This document shows, one piece after another, positions 55,706-64,000 of a stretch of 64,000 nucleotides of DNA. The stretch spans positions 62,001-126,000 of the forward strand of contig CAJQUW010007994.1 of assembly GCA_907163375.1 (NCBI GenBank), written 5' to 3'. This stretch comes from Prostheceraeus crozeri. Lineage: Eukaryota > Platyhelminthes > Polycladida > Euryleptidae. Position 1 is the first letter of the stretch; each line of letters starts with the position of its first letter. Both the position numbers and the translations under genes were made by a program. The notes beneath the pieces are model-generated. The model worked only from the letters and a program-made list of their open reading frames with translations. It was not told the DNA's origin and did no database searches.

Positions 55706-56892
55706 AAGGTTCAAAATATAAAAATTATATTTGCTACAATTCAAGCTACTATGAGCTTAGCTAAGTAAAACAAGTTGAGCTGTTAGATACCATGCTTCGA
55801 TTTGACCATGGTCAAGTGGACAGTCATAAGTGAAGTTTAGTCAATATCCTACCTCTACATACATTTTCACCTGTGACTCACATCGGTTTCCTTGTGCTGA
55901 AACATGTATCATGGAAATATTCTCACCAGAGAGATTAAATTATGCCAATTCTAATTATCTCAAAATCAAATAACTATCGCGAAAGAAGCGCAGACATTAT
56001 GTGGCGGAAAAGGCAAGCAATAAATGTCACTAACTTACATGTGCAGTCGATCACCAAATTTTGTACATCATCCGTTTTTCATTATAAATTCTGATTATAT
56101 TGGCATTACGCTGGTTTTGGTGGCATCAAAAACTTGAACGAACTTGCTCCAAGTGACAAACTTCATTGTTTTGTGTGGAGTGCTTCACGATTTCCCTTGA
56201 GATTGCTAATTCGTTTCCAACTAGTGAGATATGTGTTGACTCTTTCTGGCTATCTAATACAGAATAGATTATCGAATTCTGATGTTGGAATAAATATAAT
56301 GATACCATCTTATAACTTTATTATCCTGTGCTGAGATTTCAATCGCCTTCCAATATTTCATGAAGGACAATTTCATTATTGAAAACTGTACGACGAATCA
56401 ATTACAGGAAAAGATTTGATGGATTCGCTTTTTGATAATAGCACTTCTCAGCGCCACGACACACCGTCGGCTGTTTTTCATCTTTATGAACACATTGCTT
56501 CAACATCCAACAAGTTCTCTCCATCCCAGCTTTATTGTAACGCTGGCGACCACGGTCAGGAAAAGCTTTCATTCAGAATGAAATTTACTGCCGAATTATA
56601 ATAAGAGAGAACTTAACTTTAATGGAACTTTTTGAAGTGGCATAAATTGTCTAGCATTTTCATGTCGCTATTCATGGAATTCGCTGCAGTCTGACGATTA
56701 TCGCTTTCACCGGCTTTTACGATAGCCGCATCAGTGAAGTCTACTCTATTTCATTGATTTAAATCCTAATCATTTTGCAATAACACGTTGCATGTCTCTT
56801 AAACTATCCTCCTCCTCCCCCCCCCCGTCAAAAAATGCTGTCTATGGGTAAGCAACACTTGACTGTCAAGATACAAGGCCTTTATATGAAAG
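55706..56892. other. no gene seen
   Basis: AT-rich DNA with overlapping open frames at 56126-56334 that show no domain, plus a run of C at about 56817-56826. Confidence 0.5.
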
Positions 56893-57070
56893 TACAGTGG
56901 GTCCCCCCTTAAAGAGTACCCCTAAGGTGACCACTCACCTACAATGACCGCTTTCCCATACTCTGGACAATTTTCCTATGTATAGACTCCCCAACAGCGA
57001 TCACTGCTCGACAACCACCGAGCTCAGTCGCGCTATTGTGAATTTTAACCCTCTCCGACGACCATAACCG
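56893..57070. mobile_element. probable pogo/Tigger-type transposon end
   Basis: TACAGTGGGTCCCCCCTTAA opens a stretch of words like AGTACCCCT, GGTGACCACT and AATGACCGCTTTCC, the style of pogo-type ends that begin CAGT next to TA. No matching opposite end or transposase was found. Confidence 0.4.
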
Positions 57071-57879
57071 ACAGTTTTATGAAAATCGCCAAATGAGTGA
57101 AAAAGGATTGATTGCGCACTTCTCTGACCTCACTCTCTAAAGCCACCGCCTCGACCAAATTTTCCTTTTTTCGTATGTGAAATGAGCATTGAGATAAAGA
57201 AGCAGAGATTACTGACTAAACGTTGAATGAATGAATTAAAGCGCGTCGCTGTCAAAGAACACTGATTGGCAAGCGAAAATTACTTCTGATAATCATTGTT
57301 GCTAGAAAGCGCCATGCAAAACTTGTGGCATTGCATTGTTAAATAAATTCTCTGAGGTCGCCGCGAAGCAGTTGCAATAAAACTTGTGGCCTGATATATA
57401 TTTCAATATATCTTTAAAATCCACAACAAACATTAAAACAGCATTCATATCCAACGTATATTGCATAGCTATAGTTATGCTTACCCTACAAATTATAGTA
57501 GACCATATTTTAAGAAGTTGAATTTCAAAAATGTCCGACTTAGTAAAAGAAAATGAATAGGTGCATAGTCATTCATAATCATTTCTATTGAGATACAACG
57601 TTGGTATTCGAAATACATGCTACCTATCACAAGCAGCACAGGCTACATGTGCTGAAAAAACAGCCTCCCCTTTACTCCCTTCACTGATTAGTTATTTTAG
57701 CAGTTATTACTATCAAAGTATCCAAAAAAAACAAGACTTGAAAAATAGAAATTATGCAAAAAAATCCCTATGCAACCAGTCCGACGAAAAACACGGAAGA
57801 TGATCAATTCAAAGCTAGCCATTTATCAATTCAAAAGTATGGCATTCTGCACTCTATTTCAACTCTATTTTATTTGAAC
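57071..57879. other. no gene seen
   Basis: AT-rich; may include the body of the pogo-type element. The frame 57588-57803 has no motif. Confidence 0.45.
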
Positions 57880-59040
57880 AAATCACAAAAGCAGAGGACA
57901 TGTTGAACGAGTCACAGATGAGGAAATTCGGAAAGCGCTAGCCGACATGAAGAACAACAAAGCCCCTGGCCAATCAGGACTCACTGTTGAATTGCTGAAG
58001 GGAGCAAGTGGTGAAGACATCTTAGCGAAGTTGGAACCTGTGTTTCAGGAAGCAATCGTGAGTGGACTGATTTCACCTGAGTGGCACAAGTGTCTAGCGG
58101 TGCCCATCTTTATGGGCAAAATCGACAGTCTTGAATGTGGAAACTGCAGAGGCATTCGACTGCTCAGAGATGTAATGAAGCTCTGATAAAATATTGAAGA
58201 AAGGCTGAGGAAGATCATCAACATGGATCACCGCCAGTTTGGTATAATGAAGGGTTGTTCACTTTCAGACAGTTACAAGAAAAGCTGGACCAGAAGAAGA
58301 GAAAGCTCCAGCCTGAATTTGCTGATCTGGAAAAAACTTTTGACAGGGCACCGAGGAAGGTAATTGAGTGAGCACTAGGAGTTCCTGAAAGGCTGGTAGC
58401 GACTGGAAGGTGCGTAGATGGCAACTCTCTATACGACGACGACTCCTTGGAAATCAATGACATGTCCGCAAAAGAAGTCAAGGATATTGTTACCTTGGGA
58501 TGTCTTTGTCACGGAAGCCAGAGCGGAAAGGACAGTCTGAACTCGCATTGCACCCGCGTGGAAGAATTGGAAGGAGCTAGCAGTCTGTTGATCCACAAAG
58601 GCATCAGTTAAGGTGCAGGGCGCACGCATACCAGCTGTATGCAAGATCGATCCTAATATTGCATGGTGAGGATCCAAGGCCCCTCACACAGAAATTGACG
58701 GGGCAGTTAAGAGGCGTCGACAGACGAATATTCAGTTATATGACATATGTTAAGCAAAAAGTACAAGGTACCGAGTGACGAAGTGGCAAGACGCACACCT
58801 GAGAAGTGGTAAGATGGCCTACCTGAGTTACTTGTTCTCCTACACCAGAGACGCTTATGTTGGTAGGACACGGTCGGCGGTCGTCTTTCACCAGGAAGAC
58901 CGAAGAGAACATGACATGCCTGTGTCGAAGAGGACGTGAAATATCTGAAGGTCAAGGAAGACATTGCTCGGGATCGAACAGAGTGGAAGAGAGCCATCGC
59001 AACAACGTCCAAGCCTAGTGGAATTGGGGAGAAGTGACGA
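57880..59040 (+). pseudogene. decayed non-LTR retrotransposon (LINE) RT fragment
   Basis: In order: VTDEEIRKALADMKNNKAPG with QSGLTVELL (RT fingers), GLISPEWHKCLAVPIFMGKI, DSLECGNCRGIRLL, then in other frames RLRKIINMDHRQFG, QEKLDQKKRKLQPEFADLEK with TFDRAPRKV (motif A) and, near the end, SPGRPKRT, CVEEDVKYLKVKEDIARDRT and EWKRAI, a C-terminal block common in these elements. The catalytic YADD region and motif B are not recognisable; they are probably deleted between about 58430 and 58500. Many stops and frameshifts. The clade is uncertain. Minus frames over this stretch are its complement. Confidence 0.8.
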
Positions 59041-59389
59041 AAAACGAGAAAGTGAAGCAAATAAGCAAGTTTTTCAACACACAATCAAGTAATTTTTACG
59101 TTGTCAGGCAGTCCTTTCCATCGTCAACAAAATCGATCCACAGAAAAAGAGTGGAAATATCGTCAAGCCTTCTCAATGCACAATGATTATGCGAAAGTGC
59201 CATTTTTCATAATTGCTGCAAAATCTTTGTTTAAATTTGCTGCGGAAGAAATATTCATTTCCAACCAGTTCTCTGGAACTTGTAGAACTCCAATGAATAG
59301 GCTTACAGAGATGGTGCAGTCAATAAGATGTGGTTAGGTTTCCATTACGAACTTTTTCTGTCAAGACAATGCAAGCATCTTCTAGCAAA
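59041..59389. other. no gene seen
   Basis: Short spacer with an open frame (59101-59337) lacking motifs. Confidence 0.5.
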
Positions 59390-60075
59390 TCTGCCGTGAA
59401 AAGGTAAAGAGACGTATGTCCATTTTTGACGATTTTGAGTTTTTATCATGGTTATACTAATTCGACTGTTCTGCGTCTTGTGGTGCTACAGAAAAAGTCG
59501 CATCTCCACGGGAAAGTCGATTTTCCGAGACGTACGTCCAAAGTTTGTAATGATTAACAAGGCAGTCGGACGTATGTCCAACCTTAATGAGGCAAAGAGA
59601 CGCAAGTCCGTAGTTACGTCTCTTTTCCTGAAAATGATCAGCTAATAAATGGACTTACGTCCATTTGATAAAATTATCACAATAAGTTCGCACTATATTG
59701 ATTTTTATAATGAGAATTCTTAAACATATTCTATATCATAGAACTATAATATATGTATCTTTCTATAAAATGAAAACCATTCTAACTACGAAATTCGGAA
59801 TAATGTGGACATACGCCTTTATCGATGTAAAAATAATCGCTGGACCCTTTTCAGGCAAAGAGACGGATAGTCATTTAAACCCATATAACCCACATGAGCA
59901 TTAACGTGTGACCTTTTTGATAATGCATAAAGTTAAATTACCCAGTTCTTAATACCTGAAATCATTTTCAAGTCAGCACGACTAATTTGTGCCGTTTAGC
60001 ACGGTTAAACGCGTTTTAGTCTCTACTGAAAATTCTTCAAAATGGACATACGTCTTTCTTCCTTTTCACGGCAGA
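59390..60075. mobile_element. 686-bp MITE with repeated GACGTACGTCC-like motifs
   Basis: Left end TCTGCCGTGAAAAGG, then AGACGTATGTCCATTTT; right end is its inverted copy (CCTTTTCACGGCAGA, with AAAATGGACATACGTCT). The inverted repeat is about 38 bp with a few mismatches. The motif GACGTAYGTCC or its complement occurs at about 59411, 59529, 59568, 59599, 59651, 59807, 59861 and 60044, some in degenerate form. No transposase. Target duplication not certain, so the superfamily is open. Confidence 0.85.
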
Positions 60076-61284
60076 AATGTAAGCAATACCTCAAGTGATC
60101 ACACTTTGAAAACTCCCGGAAATTTTAATAGAAGATGCTGTTTAATGTGGCTGTCCTGAATAGAATTGTAAATATTTTGAACAGATTGCTATTCGATCAG
60201 TTTGTCTGAAATTTCCAGTCCATCGTAACTTTCGTGACAATAATTATAATTCATTGCATGTAATATTCGTTGAAACATGTTTGAAATTTTCATCGAATGG
60301 TTATAGGAATTGATTATTAGTACGTGGATTTGGGTGTTCGCAAATTACTATGATATAAGAGTTATAAATGCTGTCAATTTGAATATCCAATAGGTCGGTT
60401 ATTTATAAACCAAATGAGCCTTATGCATCAAGAGATTTTCAGCTTGTCGGATCGATTGTGCAAAAACAATGTTGGTGAAGTCATATAAAAAGAAATTTAT
60501 CCTCTTTTTACTTCCTCAATAGGAAAATATACACACATTTTTATATATATACATATATGAAAGTATTTTTCATAGAATGTTAAAACTTATGACAACATAT
60601 TTATTTCATGATCCTGCTTTTTTTGAATTCACACGTGTAAATAATTCGAATTTCAACTATTATTTCATAAATATAAAAAAATAGATTTACACGTCATCAT
60701 TCTTTAGGCAAGCAAACTTTTGCAAAAACTATGTAGGCCTACATGTACGGTGTGCGATCAATGTGCTACCCTGACTAAGGATGAAAAACGAATTATAGAA
60801 AAAATATTTTCTTGATCGACAGAGAGAAGATCTCAGGTCCTACAAATGAATTTCCCGAAAATTTAAGGTAGGCCTACCTAAGTATTCAAATAGAGAAAAA
60901 ACGTTTTCAAAATATTTGCCATAGAATTTGTAGCTATTCAAAAAGAACATTGCGCCGCCACATTCTTTGTTTCATTGTTAAACTACTAGCTACTGTGGGT
61001 TAGAGAAAGCATGACAATAAATTTAAATGCATAATTCTTCATCAATCGATTGATGTGAATAGTGCTCATTCTGCATCGACTTTTCATCATATCATAGAAG
61101 ACGGCAACCAAGAACTTTGCACTTGTAGAAATTCAGAGTGTGATAACTTTTTTGTTTAGAAAGCGTCTCCAATCAATACGTTCACACCACTAAATTTGAA
61201 GAAATTGAACAACCAATGCAGTTTCACTACATAAATTGCCTGATTAGCATTGATTACGTGTATTCACTTCGATCACTCTAAAAT
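60076..61284. other. no gene seen
   Basis: AT-rich DNA upstream of the LINE endonuclease. GTAGGCCTAC motifs lie near 60733 and 60867. No ORF1-like protein was found, so the LINE may be truncated or its ORF1 has decayed beyond recognition. Confidence 0.5.
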
Positions 61285-61317
61285 CATGCATACTACACAA
61301 TTGACGTAGTATGCATG
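61285..61317. repeat. perfect 12-bp hairpin at the LINE ORF start
   Basis: CATGCATACTAC (61285-61296) and GTAGTATGCATG (61306-61317) pair perfectly around a 9-bp loop. The ATG of the endonuclease frame (61315) lies inside the right arm. Confidence 0.85.
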
Positions 61318-62139
61318 ACACACAAGAAACGTAGTCAAGCCGTCAAGCTCAAAACCCCTCTCACGATCAGCTTCAGCAACGTAAGAGGACTGAGGTCCAA
61401 TTACGACGACATCATCATCTTCCTGCAAGGTAAGTCACCAGATCTTCTAGCCCTGTCGGAAACCAGGTTAGATCACAGTGTGTCATCAAGCGACGTTACT
61501 CCTGATGGATACATATTTCACCGGATGGATAAAGCACCTTGTCATGGTCTTGGAGTCTATGCCAAGACAAGCCTTCCCTTGAGAAGGCTTCGTAGCTCAG
61601 AGGATCCAAGGCATGAGTATCTTGCCTTCATTGCGCCGCTACAGAAGACCACTCTTCTTCTATTTTTTCTATACCGCTCTCCATCAACCAATGCGGATAT
61701 TTTCAATGTTCTTTCTGACAAGATCGATTCTCTTCTACAAGAGTATCCCAGCGCTGAAGTTGCCGTTTTTGGTGACTTCAACGTGCACAATGTTGACTGG
61801 CTTGTGCACTCACGCAACACCGATCTCTCCGGTAAGGCAGTCCAGGATTTCGCTGTCTCTCACAACCTTAGTCAAATTGTCACCTGTCCTACCAGAGTGC
61901 CTGACCGAGCTGGGGATACTGGATATCTCCTTGACCTGTTTCTCACCTCAAATCCAACTTGTTTTTCACACAAGGTTACTTCTCCCCTCGGCACGTCTGA
62001 TCACTGTGTTATCACAGTTTCTGGCAAACAAATTTGCTCCACACCGTCTGCACCTTTTCATAGAACAGTTTATCAATTCTCCAAAGCAGAGTGGTGTGGC
62101 TTCCGCACTTTTCTTAGTCAAGTCAAGCTGAGAATTTGA
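61315..62139 (+). CDS. LINE apurinic-type endonuclease domain
   Basis: 274 codons. SFSNVRGLRSN at 19-29, the catalytic Glu in ALSETRLD (E49), GLGVYAK at 78-84, FFLYRSPS at 117-124, VAVFGDFNVHNVDWL with the GDFN box at 153-156, LDLFLTSN at 206-213 and TSDHCVITV with the SDH box at 228-230. All expected active-site blocks are present. The enzyme nicks target DNA so that the 3' OH primes reverse transcription. The start is the first ATG in frame and sits in a 12-bp hairpin; the true ORF may begin elsewhere. The frame ends about one turn after the endonuclease fold, at a break. Confidence 0.88.
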   Translation: MTHKKRSQAVKLKTPLTISFSNVRGLRSNYDDIIIFLQGKSPDLLALSETRLDHSVSSSDVTPDGYIFHRMDKAPCHGLGVYAKTSLPLRRLRSSEDPRHEYLAFIAPLQKTTLLLFFLYRSPSTNADIFNVLSDKIDSLLQEYPSAEVAVFGDFNVHNVDWLVHSRNTDLSGKAVQDFAVSHNLSQIVTCPTRVPDRAGDTGYLLDLFLTSNPTCFSHKVTSPLGTSDHCVITVSGKQICSTPSAPFHRTVYQFSKAEWCGFRTFLSQVKLRI

Positions 62140-62840
62140 TTCTGAGCGAGAACGTCCACAAGTCGGCGCAAGAACTGACAGAGTGGCTTCAGATAGGGAT
62201 GTTGGCCTACATTCCTCACCGTACTTTCCAAATGAAGCCTCACTCACAACCTTGGTTTACACCAGAATGTGCAGCTGCAATTTGCCAGCGTGACCACTTT
62301 TTCCATAAGTGTAAGCGTGACAGTAGCGCTGGCAATCTTGATTTGTACAAAACCGCACGTAGACATTGCAAGGAAATCATACATCAGGCCAAAAGCCGTT
62401 ACGCTTTGTATGTACGGAAATCCATTGCTACCCAAAAGCTTGGCTCTAAGGACTTCTGGAGGATTTACAACAATGTCACCAATAGGAACAAATCCTCCAT
62501 CCCAGCACTCCGTCATGCCGAAGTCAGTACTTCTATGGCGACAACTTCAGCAGACAAAGCCGAGCTTCTTTGCAAGGAGTTTCGAAAAATTCAACATAAG
62601 ACGATGGAGATAGAATTCCACCTCCAATTCCCACGCGCACTGATGAGACAGTTAGTCCTCCTTCAGTCACAGTCCGAAACGTCAAAAAGATAATCGCAGG
62701 TCTCGATAGCTCTAAGTCTAGTGGACCAGATGGCATCTCGGTTTCGGTCTTCAAGCATCTCTCACCTGAGCTTTCTCCACTTTTATCTTAACTGTTCAGC
62801 AGATGTGTATCCACCGGTGAGTTTCCCTCTTGTTGGGAAG
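62136..62840 (+). pseudogene. LINE linker between endonuclease and RT
   Basis: Reads ENVHKSAQELTEWLQIGMLA, then HSQPWFTPECAAAICQRDHF, ARRHCKEIIHQAKSRYALYV, and SKDFWRIYNNVTNRNKSSIP, the usual helical linker. After a frameshift near 62600 it resumes as PPPIPTRTDETVSPPSVTV, then IIAGLDSSKSSGPDGISVSV (RT block 0/1: the SxGPDGIS motif). A TAA in PLLS*LFSRCVSTGEFP lies near 62790. Confidence 0.8.
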
Positions 62841-62848
62841 TAGCTTCC

Positions 62849-63690
62849 GTGGTTCCAGTTCCAAAGAAAGGTTCTGACTCATCTCTTCCATCTAGTTACC
62901 GTCCTATCAGCCTGCTTCCAATTGCTGGCAAGATTTTTGAAGCAGTGATTAACCAACACATTGTTAACTTCCTTGAAACTCAGAACCTTCTATCAGAAGA
63001 ACAGTGTGACTTCAGACACTCTCGATCAACTGCAGATCTTCTTTCATATGTCACTGAACATGTGAGTCGTGTCCTTGACAGACAAGGTGAGACGAGATTA
63101 GTTGCCCTGGATATTTCCAAGGCATTCGATAAAGTCTGGCATCAGGGACTACTTAGGAAGCTCAAGTCCTGTGGAGTTGCTGATCAACTCCACAAACTTC
63201 TTGCTTCTTTCCTTAGTGACCGGCAGATATCTGTCGTCTTAGATGGCCAAAAGTCTTCCACCAAGTTTGTCAATGCAGGAGTTTCTCAAGGGTCAATTTT
63301 GGGACCCACTCTTTTTCTGCTGTACATCAACGACCTCCCAGACTGCCTAGTGAGTAAATTGGTGATGTATGCAGATGACACGACACTCTTCAATTCCAAT
63401 GATCGACTTGCTAAGAACACTCAGCAACGTCAGCAGTGATGAGACGTTCTTAATGAAGACTTGCGCAGGGTCTCAGAATGGGGCGCCAATTGGCTTGTTT
63501 CTTTCAATCCTTCAAAAACTCAGAGTATTCTGCACTCACGACTTAGAGGAGATGATGATGATCATAGCATTAGAATGTCAGATAATAGGATCAGAGAACA
63601 AGATTCCAGCTCCTTCCTTGGATTGGCGGTTACGAAAGACTTGTCATGGAAACCGTACATCCAATCCATTAGCTCAACGCATTGGTAGCC
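62849..63690 (+). pseudogene. LINE reverse transcriptase
   Basis: VVPVPKKGSDSSLPSSYRPI with SLLPIAGKIFEAVINQ, EEQCDFRHSRSTADLLSYVT, RLVALDISKAFDKVWHQGLL (motif A), NAGVSQGSILGPTLFLLYIN (motif B), KLVMYADDTTLFNSND (catalytic YADD), then after two stops RRVSEWGANWLVSFNPSKTQ and SSFLGLAVTKDLSWKPYIQS. All RT motifs are intact; the breaks lie after the catalytic box. Polymerises DNA from the element RNA at the nick. Confidence 0.9.
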
Positions 63691-64000
63691 TCTATAGTGC
63701 CAGCAGCTATCTTCCACCACAGACTGTCTGCTATCTTTACAAGTCCACTATTCGTCCTCTGATGGAGTATTGTCATCTGTGGGCAGGCGCCCCACAAACG
63801 CATCTTAACCTCCTTGAACGGGTTGAGAAACGTGCCAAGAATCTCATGGGTGAAAAACTTGCTAGCAAGTTGCAGCCGCTCTCCGTCAGACGGGATGTTG
63901 CTTCACTCAGTCTCTTTGACAGGTACTATTTCGGTAGAAGCAGCTCTGCAGTAAATGAGTGCGTACCCAAACCTAAGATCTTCTCCAGAAGCACACGCAG
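63660..64000 (+). pseudogene. LINE C-terminal region (runs off window)
   Basis: A different frame from the RT: QRIGSLYSASSYLPPQTVCY, KSTIRPLMEYCHLWAGAP, THLNLLERVEKRAKNL, LQPLSVRRDVASLSLFDRYY, FGRSSSAVNECVPKPKIFSR. This block (LWAGAP.THLxLLErvqkRa..plxxRR.vasLxLfyryy.GrcS.el) is characteristic of Jockey/CR1-group elements. It is open to the window end. Confidence 0.85.

Larger units (their letters stand above)
61315..64000 (+). mobile_element. Jockey/CR1-group LINE, endonuclease and RT, running off the window
   Basis: Order: AP endonuclease (61315-62139), linker (62136-62840), RT (62849-63690) and C-terminal region (63660-64000). Frame breaks: near 62130, near 62600, an in-frame stop near 62790, two adjacent TGA stops at about 63437-63442 in the same frame, and a frameshift near 63680. 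The 3' end lies beyond the window. This is the best preserved LINE here but is not functional as read. Confidence 0.92.

Noticed and set aside
58218-59084. Minus-strand frames as genes
   Set aside because: They are the complement of the plus-strand LINE relic.
61557-62754. Minus-strand and other plus frames across the LINE
   Set aside because: They overlap the endonuclease and linker frames and lack any domain.
1-64000. CRISPR array, operon or bacterial features
   Set aside because: The window is eukaryotic: introns, SINEs and LINEs; no evenly spaced short repeats with unique spacers were found.
1-64000. Retrovirus, LTR retrotransposon or Polinton remains
   Set aside because: No gag, protease, integrase, capsid or envelope-like sequence or long terminal repeats were recognised; all RT sequences fit Penelope-like or non-LTR types.

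Overview
This is an AT-rich, gene-poor piece of an animal nuclear genome. The one host gene I recognise is a terminal exon of MIC60/mitofilin (13264-13877, minus strand) with a clear splice acceptor. Spliceosomal introns, tRNA-derived SINEs, Penelope-like elements, several LINE clades, hAT, pogo and Tc1 relics, and a recurring GTAGGCCTAC-like motif all point to an invertebrate, probably marine. I cannot name the phylum from this window alone.

Layout. 1-9 kb: a 1.15 kb interspersed repeat (copy A) carrying a 58-bp foldback insertion, a broken Penelope-like reverse transcriptase (minus), then a ~2.7 kb relic of a non-LTR-type RT family with a zinc-knuckle and nuclease-like tail (minus). 9-20 kb: a diverged piece of the repeat family (C), the MIC60 exon, a repeat-end fragment (D), a Tc1 transposase relic, and a 2 kb hAT-like element with 5-bp flanking repeats. 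20-30 kb: a Penelope tail fragment, a 280-bp foldback, a 2.2 kb inverted dimer of a Penelope-like element bounded by a 12-bp target duplication, a pogo-type MITE, a pogo transposase relic between inverted repeats, and an RTE LINE relic. 30-46 kb: mostly featureless DNA plus a CGGBP1/BED-type hAT transposon with a second hAT nested in it (perfect 8-bp duplication) and a short non-autonomous hAT. 47-60 kb: a CR1/L2-like LINE end, several tRNA-derived SINEs, a tRNA-like segment between 59-bp direct repeats, copy B of the 1.1 kb repeat, a decayed LINE, and a 686-bp MITE studded with GACGTACGTCC-like motifs. 61.3-64 kb: a Jockey/CR1-group LINE (endonuclease plus RT) running off the window end.

No genes act together as an operon-like system. 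Nearly all recognisable coding sequence is mobile-element debris of different ages. The points most worth a second look are: the Penelope inverted dimer inserted as a unit; the 58-bp foldback with an empty paralogous site 49 kb away; a hairpin in the 1.1 kb repeat family whose stem differs between copies by three compensating base-pair changes; the nested hAT pair; and the MITE with repeated palindromic motifs. Stretches not listed as features hold AT-rich DNA in which I found no convincing gene.
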